From G963422705 sp963422705 (GTDB lineage Bacteria; Poribacteria; WGA-4E; WGA-3G), in assembly GCA_963422705.1 (NCBI GenBank), contig OY730443.1:372001-436000 (forward strand): a stretch of DNA of 64,000 bases, read 5' to 3'. The position numbers were made by a program, and so were the translations under genes. The notes beneath the pieces are model-generated. The model worked only from the letters and a program-made list of their open reading frames with translations, was not told where the DNA came from and did not search any database. Positions 50,364-58,637 of this stretch are shown one piece after another. Each line of letters starts with the position of its first letter. Positions within the stretch are counted from its first letter, which is position 1.

Positions 50364-51362
50364 ATGATAGCTCGACGTGAATTTCTAAAATCGATGGCTG
50401 GTTTAACGACAGGGTTGCTGCTAACGTCCGCAGGTGCAGAAGGTGAAGAAGCAAGCAGTACCAGTGACAGGTTAGGCCCCCTCCTGCCAACTCGACGACT
50501 TGGGCGGACCGGGGAAGCGGTGACGATGCTCGGTGTCGGTGGGTGGCATATTGTGAAGATGAGCGAAGCCGAAGCACAAAAAACAATTGAATCTGCCCTT
50601 GAAGGCGGTGTGCGATTCTTTGATAGTGCTGAATCTTACCGTGAAAATAATGAACGCAGCGAAACTCGTTTGGGTAAACTTCTTGTCCCAAAATATCGCG
50701 ATGATGTTTTTCTCATGACAAAAACAACGGCGAGGAACGCTGAATTGGCGAGACAACATCTGGAGGAATCTCTTAACCGTCTCAATACAGAGTACCTGGA
50801 TCTTTGGCAGGTGCATTCCGTGCAAGACCCGGCCGATGTTGATGGACGAATTGCAAATGGCGTTTTCGACGTGATGTTGGAAGCAAAGGCCTCAGGGAAA
50901 ACTCGCTACATCGGATTTACTGGGCACGCAAGCCCCGCCGCACACGAACGCGTCCTGGAGCAGACAGATATTTTTGACACATGTCAATTGGCAGTGAACC
51001 TTGTTGATGTCAGCTACGAGAGTTTTATAGAAAGGGTTGTGCCAACGCTCGTTGAACGGAACATCGGTGTCATTGCGATGAAGGCCCTGGCGAATGGCGG
51101 ATTCTTCGGCGGTTCTAGACACGGACAACATGGGCTGCACCCAAAAGTGGTGCCAAATCGCGTCAGCATTCCTCAAGCGATTCAGTTCGTCTGGTCTCTG
51201 CCGGTGAGCACCCTCGTGACGGGCCCAGATAATGTGGGACAAATGCAGGAAAAAATTGAACTTGCCAAAACATTTAACGGTATGCCCGACGATGAACGGC
51301 AACGACTCGTAGAAAAAGTCGCGGACATGGCAGGCACAACGGTTGAGTTTTACAAAACATGA
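50364..51362 (+). CDS. Tat-exported aldo/keto reductase
   Basis: The 332-residue protein begins with a twin-arginine signal (ARREFLKSMAGLTTGLLL). The aldo/keto reductase tetrad is present: Asp87 and Tyr92 in FFDSAESY, Lys120 in LMTKTT and His151 in LWQVHS. Such enzymes reduce carbonyls with NADPH or act on sugar rings; export through Tat fits a protein folded with its cofactor. It is followed by an ASPIC/UnbV protein, whose start lies just after its stop, so the two are co-expressed. Confidence 0.93.
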   Translation: MIARREFLKSMAGLTTGLLLTSAGAEGEEASSTSDRLGPLLPTRRLGRTGEAVTMLGVGGWHIVKMSEAEAQKTIESALEGGVRFFDSAESYRENNERSETRLGKLLVPKYRDDVFLMTKTTARNAELARQHLEESLNRLNTEYLDLWQVHSVQDPADVDGRIANGVFDVMLEAKASGKTRYIGFTGHASPAAHERVLEQTDIFDTCQLAVNLVDVSYESFIERVVPTLVERNIGVIAMKALANGGFFGGSRHGQHGLHPKVVPNRVSIPQAIQFVWSLPVSTLVTGPDNVGQMQEKIELAKTFNGMPDDERQRLVEKVADMAGTTVEFYKT

Positions 51363-51387
51363 CGTATGCTACAGAGGAGAAAACGGG

Positions 51388-53049
51388 TTGCACGCCTGTC
51401 TTAAGAAATCTATTTTCGTGTGCATCATCCTCTGCATCTGTATCCAGGCAAGGGCGAGCGTGAAATTCGTTGATGTCACCGAGGCAGCAGGAATCCACTT
51501 TAAGCACACGCCCGGGGCCTCAGGTAAACGATATATGCCGGAAACGATGGGGTCCGGTTGCGCGTTTTTGGACTACGACTCAGATGGGAACTTGGACATT
51601 CTCTTTGTGAACGCAAGAAGCTGGGATGCCCTCGATGCCACTGAGACTCCTCACCTTTATCGAAATCTTGGCAATGGCCAATTCGCTGATGTCACTAAAG
51701 CAGCAAAACTCAACGTGCCGATGTACGGAATGGGAGTCGCTATAGCGGATTACGATAACGATGGCGACGTTGATATTTACTTTACCAATGTCGGTGAAAA
51801 TCGGTTGTTCCGCAACAATGGAGACTGCAGTTTCAGCGATGTCACAGAATTCGCCAATGTCGGTGACAACGGATGGGGAACAAGCGCGGCCTTTTTTGAT
51901 GCAGATAGGGATGGTTGGTTAGATGTTTTTGTTTGCAACTACGTTGAATGGAGCCCCGAAAAGGACCTTTCTTGTACCGTTGATCAGAAACACAGCGTCT
52001 ATTGTACACCAACGGTTTACACAGGGCAATCTTGCCGTTTTTACCACAACCAAGGTGATGGCACATTTGAGGATACGACATTCCAGTCCGGATTATATAA
52101 TCCTAAAGGCAAATCGCTTGGCGTAACGCTCTTAGATTACAATGATGACGGATGGTTTGACCTGGCCGTCGCTAACGATACGGAGCCCAATTTTCTATAC
52201 CGAAATAACGGGGACGGGACGTTTACCGATGAAGCAATTGTGATGGGAATTGCTTTCAGCGAAGCAGGAAAAGCGCGTGGCAGCATGGGGATTGACTCAG
52301 CAGATGCCTTTAATACAGGCGGTAACGCCATTGCTATCGGCAATTTTAGTAATGAAAAAACAGCCTTCTTCTACTCGGACGCCGGGACGCATTATTTTTC
52401 TGATAGAACAGATGCAGTGAAAATTGGCAAGGCAAGTCACCGGACGCTGACATTTGGCCTCCTCTTTTTTGATTGTGAATTGGACGGAAGCCTCGACATA
52501 TTTGCCGTTAATGGACACATCGAGCCAGAGGTAGAACAGTATCAACAACATATGTCATACGCACAGCTACCATCCTTATTCCAAAACCGGGGTGACAATA
52601 CTTTTCGCGATATAGGAGCTGACGCTGGACTGCGAGCTGTAAGTGTCGGGCGCGGTTGTGCCTACGGCGATTACGATAATGATGGAGACTTAGACCTGAT
52701 TGTTAGTAACAACGGTGTTAATCCTAACTATCGCAGCGCATGGCTGCTACGTAATGACAGTGATAACGTCGGGAACTACCTCCGAATTAGCACCGTTGGC
52801 ACACAGAGCAATCGAGATGGAATTGGCACAAAGGTTCTCGTCACGTCAGGGAATACAGTACAGCAGCGATGGGTACGAACAGGAAGCAGCTACTGTTCAC
52901 AAAGCGAAATGCCATTAACTTTCGGACTGGGGCATAACGGAACCGTTGCATTCGTTAAAGTCATATGGCCCTCCGGGCAGATAGACACGTACGAAACGCT
53001 GCGAGCGAATCAGCACATAACCGTTATTGAAGGGGAATCTCCAAAATGA
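51388..53049 (+). CDS. Secreted FG-GAP/ASPIC-UnbV (CRTAC1-like) protein
   Basis: The best start is TTG 51388, eight bases after GAGGAG; an in-frame TTG at 51343 lies inside the upstream gene. The 553-residue product has a signal peptide (SIFVCIILCICIQARA) and then FG-GAP/VCBS blades with calcium loops (DYDSDGNLDILFVN, DYDNDGDVDIYFTN, DYNDDGWFDLAVAN, DYDNDGDLDLIVSN). The C-terminal ASPIC/UnbV region includes the motif IGTKVLV and ends in VKVIWPSGQIDTYE. These proteins form extracellular propellers; functions are unclear. The next gene overlaps by four bases. Confidence 0.93.
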   Translation: MHACLKKSIFVCIILCICIQARASVKFVDVTEAAGIHFKHTPGASGKRYMPETMGSGCAFLDYDSDGNLDILFVNARSWDALDATETPHLYRNLGNGQFADVTKAAKLNVPMYGMGVAIADYDNDGDVDIYFTNVGENRLFRNNGDCSFSDVTEFANVGDNGWGTSAAFFDADRDGWLDVFVCNYVEWSPEKDLSCTVDQKHSVYCTPTVYTGQSCRFYHNQGDGTFEDTTFQSGLYNPKGKSLGVTLLDYNDDGWFDLAVANDTEPNFLYRNNGDGTFTDEAIVMGIAFSEAGKARGSMGIDSADAFNTGGNAIAIGNFSNEKTAFFYSDAGTHYFSDRTDAVKIGKASHRTLTFGLLFFDCELDGSLDIFAVNGHIEPEVEQYQQHMSYAQLPSLFQNRGDNTFRDIGADAGLRAVSVGRGCAYGDYDNDGDLDLIVSNNGVNPNYRSAWLLRNDSDNVGNYLRISTVGTQSNRDGIGTKVLVTSGNTVQQRWVRTGSSYCSQSEMPLTFGLGHNGTVAFVKVIWPSGQIDTYETLRANQHITVIEGESPK

Positions 53050-53846
53050 GGCGGCAAAGACATCAACTCCTCCTTGCGATTCTTTTAGCATTCACAACCG
53101 CTGGGTGTGACAAACAGACTGCCGAGAGAAGCATGTCAGCATCCCCAACATCAGATAATGCACACGTTTCGCCTTCAGCACAAGACTATAATAACCTAGG
53201 AGTTACGTATCAACAGGCAGGAAAACTGGGCGAGGCAGCCGATGCTTATCGTCAAGCCATTGAATTAGTCCCTACGCTTGTTGAGGCGCACCACAATCTG
53301 GGAACGGTTTATCTGATACAAGGTAAACTTGCGGAAGCAATTGCTGCGTATAAGCGTGTCATTCAACTGAGCCCCGACATGGCGGAGGCGTATGTTGATT
53401 TAGGGAGAGCCTACGGATTTGCAGGGGATTTAGATGGAGCAATCGCTGAATTTGAGAAGGCACTCACGCGTGATACGACGCTCGTCCACGCGTACTATGG
53501 GATAGCGGTTGCTTACCGCCATAAAAGGGTGTTATCTAAAGCAATGACGGCACTTGAGAGAGCGATAACGTTAAAACCTGATTTTACCGAGGCGTTGCTC
53601 GAACTTGGGTACATCTACCGAGAAACTGGAAGGTTCGCTGAAGCAGTGCAGGCGTTCTCCACTATTCATCGGCTCCATCCGCAAAATGCGAAAGCGCATC
53701 ACGAATTGGGCATATGCTATACACAACAAGGGGCATACCGTGAGGCTATAGCCGCTTTTGAAAGGGCACTACAGTTGAGTCCGGCTGCTATTGAAACACA
53801 GAATCTACTCCGAGTTGCCCGGGCCCGTTTGGAAAGGGAAAAATAG
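53046..53846 (+). CDS. TPR lipoprotein
   Basis: The 266-residue protein starts inside the stop of the preceding gene (ATGA). It has a lipoprotein signal ending in TTAGC and six TPR units, for example YNNLGVTYQQAGKLGEAADA, HNLGTVYLIQGKLAEAIAAY and LGICYTQQGAYREAIAAF. CRTAC1-like and TPR genes are often neighbours, so they may form one complex on the cell surface. It ends the operon that starts with the aldo/keto reductase. Confidence 0.93.
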   Translation: MRRQRHQLLLAILLAFTTAGCDKQTAERSMSASPTSDNAHVSPSAQDYNNLGVTYQQAGKLGEAADAYRQAIELVPTLVEAHHNLGTVYLIQGKLAEAIAAYKRVIQLSPDMAEAYVDLGRAYGFAGDLDGAIAEFEKALTRDTTLVHAYYGIAVAYRHKRVLSKAMTALERAITLKPDFTEALLELGYIYRETGRFAEAVQAFSTIHRLHPQNAKAHHELGICYTQQGAYREAIAAFERALQLSPAAIETQNLLRVARARLEREK

Positions 53847-53924
53847 AACCTACGCTAAAGTCATCTGTCTAATTATTATATTTTAAGTTAAAAGTTAATC
53901 TATGCTTACACTAAATTTTCAGAG

Positions 53925-53996
53925 ATAGGGACAGCTCTTTATTTAAAGCCGCGTAAACCTACGTTCCTGTCTCCTATAACAACTAACTCATAGGAG
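53925..53996 (+). promoter_or_regulatory. Candidate RNA switch in the LamG leader
   Basis: CTCCTAT (53971-53977) can pair perfectly with ATAGGAG (53990-53996), which contains the Shine-Dalgarno of the LamG gene. The same segment extended as CTGTCTCCTAT (53967-53977) can instead pair with ATAGGGACAG (53925-53934) upstream, with one bulge. The two structures exclude each other, as in translational switches. No known riboswitch class was recognised. Confidence 0.5.
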
Positions 53997-54004
53997 AAAA
54001 GAGC

Positions 54005-54832
54005 ATGCATCGCGTTATATTTACGACGTTTTTAACAGCAGTATTCTTTGCTGTAACCTTTATTTGCCATTCGGCGGACATTGAGGATGGCCTTTGGATG
54101 TATCTCCCACTTAACGAAGGCGCAGGGGAAAAGGTTGCGGACCACGGACCTAACAATTTTCAAACAGAATTGAGTAAAGACCTTCCGAAATGGGTTGATG
54201 CCAAGCACAACGACATTAAAAAAGCGATGGAATTTGATGGCAAGTCAACTTATGTCAAAATTGATATGGCGGGACAGAAAAAAGATATTGATTCGCATTT
54301 TGACGCAAAAAAGGGAATTTCCATTTGTGCGTGGGTGAAAGCCTTGAAGGTAGGCACGGACGCACACGGACAAACCCGCCAGCCTATTGTCATGAAGGGC
54401 AACGCAAATGAGTGGGAATTTTCGCTCTACGTGTATGACGACTTTGGTGCAGGAATGTCAGTTTGGACATGTCCGGGTACCGGCGTTTCTGAACCGTCCG
54501 GTCCCGGTACTGCCCCACAAGGCGAATGGATTCACCAATGTGGCACTTTTAAATTGAAGGAAGGGGTGCGGGTTTACGTGGATGGTGAGAAGGAACCCGT
54601 TGCTGAAGCCGGAGATAACGGTAATGGACCGTGTGAGGAAGGTACACGCCCGGTGTTCATCGCACATCGCGAGGATGGGCAATGGTTAAACGCCGTGATT
54701 GCCGAAGTCTACATGTGGGACAGGGTTATTGACATTGATGAGATGAACCTTGCAATGCAGACGATTGGAGGGTTAGCCGTCCAACCGGGTGGTAAACTGT
54801 CAACGACATGGGCCAACATAAAACGTCGTTGA
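54005..54832 (+). CDS. Secreted LamG/concanavalin-like domain protein
   Basis: The 275-residue protein has a signal peptide (FLTAVFFAVTFICHSA) and a single LamG-like domain: WMYLPLNEGAGEKVADHG, AMEFDGKSTYVKI, ISICAWVKAL, VYVDGEKEPV and AVIAEVYMWDRVI. The tail (QPGGKLSTTWANIK) recurs in LamG proteins of Poribacteria-type genomes. It probably binds glycans outside the cell. The ribosome site may be controlled by the leader structure just upstream. A terminator follows. Confidence 0.93.
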   Translation: MHRVIFTTFLTAVFFAVTFICHSADIEDGLWMYLPLNEGAGEKVADHGPNNFQTELSKDLPKWVDAKHNDIKKAMEFDGKSTYVKIDMAGQKKDIDSHFDAKKGISICAWVKALKVGTDAHGQTRQPIVMKGNANEWEFSLYVYDDFGAGMSVWTCPGTGVSEPSGPGTAPQGEWIHQCGTFKLKEGVRVYVDGEKEPVAEAGDNGNGPCEEGTRPVFIAHREDGQWLNAVIAEVYMWDRVIDIDEMNLAMQTIGGLAVQPGGKLSTTWANIKRR

Positions 54833-54855
54833 CAGCGTTAACGTCGTAATTTGAT

Positions 54856-54888
54856 AAGGGGCGGGATTTATATCTTCGCCCCTTTTTT
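54856..54888 (+). terminator. Rho-independent terminator after the LamG gene
   Basis: AAGGGGCG pairs with CGCCCCTT around a 13-base loop, followed by T residues (54883-54888). Confidence 0.9.
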
Positions 54889-54944
54889 CGTAATGAATCT
54901 CAAAAATGGCAATCGCCACAGCATGTCAGAGATCAGTTTAAATG

Positions 54945-55727
54945 CTAAGTGAGTGTTTCCTCCGCCCCTGGATTGGATTTAAAACCGCCTGCCACAATGC
55001 TGTTGTATGGTTCTTCCGGGGCACGTCCGACGGGGCGCATCTCCGGTTTGTGGAATCCGAAACGTACTGCCTTACGCCACTCCTCTGTCCGATTGACTTC
55101 TGACCAGTGGATGAGACAATAACTAAAGAAAATTACATCGCCTGCCTTTGCCGGGACGGGAATAGAGTCAAGGAAATCCGGGTGATACTTATCCGTAGGC
55201 AGATGTGGGGCTGTGCCTTCGCCGGTAATGTGTTCCCGCGGGCCCGCCTTATGACTGCCGGGAACAACGCGCAGCGCGCCACTCTCGAAGGGCGCATCAT
55301 CAAGATGAACGAGGCAATCCACGAAGTCAAGCCCATCGTGGGGATAGAACGGATAATCCTGATGCATCGGAAACGGTGTGCCTTTTTCCGGGGGTTTGGC
55401 GTGTAGCACGGTGTGATGCCACTGAATCGTTTCACCGATAAGGGATTGCACACCGCCCGTTAGCCGTTCGTGGAAAATCACACGTCCCCACGCAGCAGAA
55501 TAAAAATGGGGGTTATGCATAAATACAGCCTTCGTCGTCTGCTGCTCTTCCGCTTTGAGATAGCGGGAACGCCAGGGGCCCGGCCATCCGATTGTCTCCT
55601 GCCCCCAATTGTTAATAATACGGACCATTTCAGATGCGAGTTCTTTCGTCTCCTCCGGTGTGAAGAGCTGCTCCACTTTGAGATAGCCGTTCTCGTGATA
55701 AAAATCTACCTGTTCTTGCGTTAACAT
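54945..55727 (-). CDS. Phytanoyl-CoA dioxygenase family protein
   Basis: The 260-residue protein is a PhyH-type Fe(II)/2-oxoglutarate oxygenase with His122/Asp124 (FPMHQDYPFYPHDG) and His207 (CLIHWSEVN) as iron ligands. ALRVVPGSHK is the usual strand before the insertion loop. The ATG follows AAGGAG. It is not closely similar to the PhyH-HEAT protein at 48 kb, and it lacks any fused domain. The substrate is unknown. Confidence 0.94.
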   Translation of the reverse strand: MLTQEQVDFYHENGYLKVEQLFTPEETKELASEMVRIINNWGQETIGWPGPWRSRYLKAEEQQTTKAVFMHNPHFYSAAWGRVIFHERLTGGVQSLIGETIQWHHTVLHAKPPEKGTPFPMHQDYPFYPHDGLDFVDCLVHLDDAPFESGALRVVPGSHKAGPREHITGEGTAPHLPTDKYHPDFLDSIPVPAKAGDVIFFSYCLIHWSEVNRTEEWRKAVRFGFHKPEMRPVGRAPEEPYNSIVAGGFKSNPGAEETLT

Positions 55728-55911
55728 GTCAAAACTCCTTGGTATTGAATGCGTCAGGGGTTGCCTGAAATTTTACGTTAAAATGGCGTATTTTGTCAAC
55801 ATTTTTTAATTTAAAACCAAATCCATAATTATTAACTGCGACATGCCCGGAAGGATTTTTTACCACAGTTCACCAATATGCTGCGTTTTTTGGTAACAAC
55901 CGTGTGATACT

Positions 55912-55932
55912 CACAACGCCTAAAGGCGTGTG
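55912..55932. other. IS200/IS605-type right-end hairpin
   Basis: A 21-base hairpin with loop TAAA (ACGCC/GGCGT core) follows the tnpB stop. Its core matches the hairpin at the other end of the element. In this class the region near the tnpB 3' end also supplies the guide (omega) RNA. Confidence 0.75.
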
Positions 55933-55936
55933 CTTG

Positions 55937-57208
55937 TTACCTTCTCTTGGAAGGCTGACTTGATTTGAGTCCCGGAAACGGTGTCCACTTATCAAGTCTA
56001 CATAGGTTCGGATTATATCGGATACCTACGGGGGATACCACTGCCCCGACTACAGGGTTTGTCATAAAACCCTGATACTTTTTCAGCATGTTACTCGCAC
56101 CGACAACGTCTCTGTGTCCTTGCCACTCGCATTGTCCGCAACGGTAAGTCCTACCACTTGTTTTCTTTCTATGCCCGCAAGACGGACAGTTTTGAGACGT
56201 ATATGCCTCGTCTTGTGTGTCAATGAGGATACCGACGGCTTTGGCTTTGTAGGTTATCATGTTCTGATTTTTAGCGAACGCCCACTGGTGTAACTTCTGA
56301 TTGGCTTTTTTGCCATAGTTGATAGATTGTCTAATATGCTTTATATCTCCAATGACAATCGTTTCTATCTTTCGCTTTCGGCAAGTAGAAACAAAGGCAA
56401 GCATGTTGCTTGCAACCTTGCGTGACGTCATTTTATGGCGCATATCACGCAACTGCGCGGTTAACTTCTGTAGGGTTCTATTTTTGACGCGGTTGAGTTT
56501 TTTCCAGCGCCTGCTATATCTAATGCAACGCGATAAGGCTTTATTGAGACGCGACTTAAATTTGTTCTGATACCTCACAACACTGCGGATTTGCCTACCA
56601 TTGTAGATTTCGGAATGGATACCGTCAAAAGAAACCATTGGGTGTATTTCGCCCATATCCACGGCAACGGCTGAACCTACTTTTGCTTTCGCCTTTTTCG
56701 GCGTTGTGGCGTATGTCGCATGGAATTTATATTGTTTCGTTGTTCGGTTATAGACGAGTGAGACGTCGGCAGGCACGACGTTATGGAACTTTTTATCAAT
56801 CTTAATCCAAAGCGGGGCGCTCCCTTTGCCCATAGACAACCGTAGTTTGCCATGCTGATAGGAAATGCCCGTTGCTCGCCATGTGAACGTGTGAAACTTC
56901 CGTGTTTTGTTTGGCCGTTTCGCGTTCGGATTCGATTTTCGGGTAGCAAAGAAAGAACGTCTTGCTCCACAATAGTCGTCTATAATCGCCTGCACAGCAT
57001 GTGCGTGGCACGGATACCTTTTGAATTTCAGATATGCCTTGAGTCCGCTGTCCGAAAGCCAAAAGCCTTTCTGCTCATGCGTTTTGAACGTAAGCGAAAC
57101 GGTTTTAGAGTAGATACGTCCACCAAGCCGATTTATCCCGTCAAGTTGTCCTGTCGGCTTGGCAGTCGCTAAAATATAGGTGCGGTATTCTTTCTTGGAT
57201 TTAGACAC
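55937..57208 (-). CDS. tnpB: TnpB-type RNA-guided nuclease/transposase accessory
   Basis: The GTG at 57208, eight bases after GAGGAG, gives 423 residues; the frame opens 40 codons earlier without a ribosome site. It has the RuvC-I Asp184 (VAVDMGEIHP), the zinc ribbon CPSCG ... CGQC (Cys341, 344, 357, 360) and the RuvC-III Asp367 (GHRDVVGASNML). The RuvC-II Glu usual in TnpB is not present; that strand reads IVIGDIKHIR. A Glu334 in TQDEAYTSQNCP may serve instead, as reported for variants with a rearranged active site. TnpB nucleases cut DNA guided by an RNA from the element's end. Confidence 0.93.
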   Translation of the reverse strand: MSKSKKEYRTYILATAKPTGQLDGINRLGGRIYSKTVSLTFKTHEQKGFWLSDSGLKAYLKFKRYPCHAHAVQAIIDDYCGARRSFFATRKSNPNAKRPNKTRKFHTFTWRATGISYQHGKLRLSMGKGSAPLWIKIDKKFHNVVPADVSLVYNRTTKQYKFHATYATTPKKAKAKVGSAVAVDMGEIHPMVSFDGIHSEIYNGRQIRSVVRYQNKFKSRLNKALSRCIRYSRRWKKLNRVKNRTLQKLTAQLRDMRHKMTSRKVASNMLAFVSTCRKRKIETIVIGDIKHIRQSINYGKKANQKLHQWAFAKNQNMITYKAKAVGILIDTQDEAYTSQNCPSCGHRKKTSGRTYRCGQCEWQGHRDVVGASNMLKKYQGFMTNPVVGAVVSPVGIRYNPNLCRLDKWTPFPGLKSSQPSKRR

Positions 57209-57605
57209 GCTTTTGCTCCTCGATATATGCTTTGACGACTTATAGGGATACACTTCCAACCGAAGATATGAACGTTGAGCGTGTCCAAAGACACGGCAAG
57301 CGGGATTTGAGGTGTCCAAACGCCTCACGAAGTCTTTTGGAAGTACAACCTTAATATAATATCACACATTTTTTAGATAAGCTCAACGCTTTTTTTGACG
57401 CCAGCACGAGTTAGCTCGGTTGGACCCGAAGCCTAAAGGCTTGGGATTGTTAAGGGAGTCCCTTCAATTTAGTCTGTTTTTTATCAGATTTAAACGATGG
57501 ACTGGGATTGGGCAATAGTGGCGATAATTCAATTGGCATAATCCTTGACTTAAAAACAGGTTTTTTGGTAAAATGGACGCTGAATTCCTGATTGAGGAGC
57601 ATGTT
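57209..57605. other. Element left end and spacer before the Ldh2-type gene
   Basis: About 400 bases hold the upstream part of the tnpB element with its hairpin, then AT-rich spacer. No further gene is supported. Confidence 0.65.
57425..57445. other. IS200/IS605-type left-end hairpin
   Basis: CCCGAAGCC and GGCTTGGG pair around the loop TAAA. The core matches the hairpin beyond the tnpB stop. Confidence 0.75.
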
Positions 57606-58634
57606 ATGCAAGAAATTATCATAGAATCAGAAAGGTTACACGATTTCGCGCGGACGCTTTGCGAAAAAGCAGGGCTCCGTTCAGCAGACGCAGAGCAGAT
57701 AGCCACCCTCCAGGTCCAGACAGATTTACGAGGTGTCCATTCACACGGCACGCGCGCCTTGCCCGGATATCTAAATCAGGTACTTGAGGGGCAGATGAAC
57801 CCTAAATCAGAGCTCCGTATTATTAACGAGGGCCCCAGTTTTGCCGTAATTGATGGGGACAACGGTATTGGACATGTGGTAAGTACGTTCGCAATGCAGC
57901 TGGCGATAGAGAAAGCAAAAGTAACAGGTGTTGGCGTCGCGGGTGCCCGCAACGCCGGGCATTTCGGGGCTGCGGCATGCTATTCCATCATGGCGGCAAC
58001 GAATAAAATGGTAGGTTTCTCAACAACGAACACGGGTGGCCCCTCTGTCGCAGCCCCGGGCGGTGCGGAAGCGGTGGTGGCAAACAATGCGATGAGTTAC
58101 GCGCTACCTATCGGTGATGGACATCCGATTGTGCTGGATATGGCGTGCGGCGTTTCCGCCTGGGGAAAGATTGGGACGCTCCGGATGTACGGCAAACCGA
58201 TTCCGAAAGGATGGCTTTTGGACGCCGAAGGGCAGCCAACCGGTGATGCGGAAAAAGGACGTTTACTGGCGCCCGCATCGGGGGCAAGAGGGTATGGTTT
58301 AGCACTTATTATGGGCATCTTGGCTGGGCCCTTGAGCGGCGGATTGATGGCATGCAATAAATCAGGAGAGCCCTCAGAGCACTTTTTTATGGCAATGAAT
58401 ATCGCGAATTTCACAGATTATGACGGTTACGTTGCTGAAATACAGAACGGAATAGACAAAATTCATACTTCCAAAACAGCAGAAGGCGTAGAACAAGCCT
58501 ATCTCCCGGGCGAAATTGAATGGAATAACTACGATAAGTGGATTGAAAGTGGAATTCCAATTCACGTTGAGCATTTGCGGGCGCTCGCCACCATTGCCGA
58601 AAAACTGAACGTCAACATCTGCTGGGAGTGGTAA
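57606..58634 (+). CDS. Malate/L-lactate dehydrogenase-family (Ldh2) oxidoreductase
   Basis: The start is ATG 57606 after GAGGAG (an ATG at 57573 has no ribosome site). The 342-residue protein belongs to the Ldh2/MDH2 family of NAD(P)-dependent 2-hydroxyacid oxidoreductases. It shows LRGVHSHGTRALPGYLNQVL with the catalytic His, VGVAGARNAGHFGAAACYS and the IVLDMACGVSAWGKI segment. Members act on malate, ureidoglycolate, sulfolactate and similar acids; the substrate here is unknown. It is followed after three bases by an Nramp-like transporter, which may import a metal or its substrate. Confidence 0.93.
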   Translation: MQEIIIESERLHDFARTLCEKAGLRSADAEQIATLQVQTDLRGVHSHGTRALPGYLNQVLEGQMNPKSELRIINEGPSFAVIDGDNGIGHVVSTFAMQLAIEKAKVTGVGVAGARNAGHFGAAACYSIMAATNKMVGFSTTNTGGPSVAAPGGAEAVVANNAMSYALPIGDGHPIVLDMACGVSAWGKIGTLRMYGKPIPKGWLLDAEGQPTGDAEKGRLLAPASGARGYGLALIMGILAGPLSGGLMACNKSGEPSEHFFMAMNIANFTDYDGYVAEIQNGIDKIHTSKTAEGVEQAYLPGEIEWNNYDKWIESGIPIHVEHLRALATIAEKLNVNICWEW

Positions 58635-58637
58635 ACG

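Larger units (their letters stand above)
55912..57445 (-). mobile_element. IS200/IS605-family element with tnpB only
   Basis: The tnpB gene is flanked by two hairpins with the same GCC-TAAA-GGC core (55912-55932 and 57425-57445), as expected for ends recognised by a TnpA single-strand transposase. No tnpA is present, so the element needs a helper in trans. The exact outer ends cannot be placed by eye. Confidence 0.8.
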
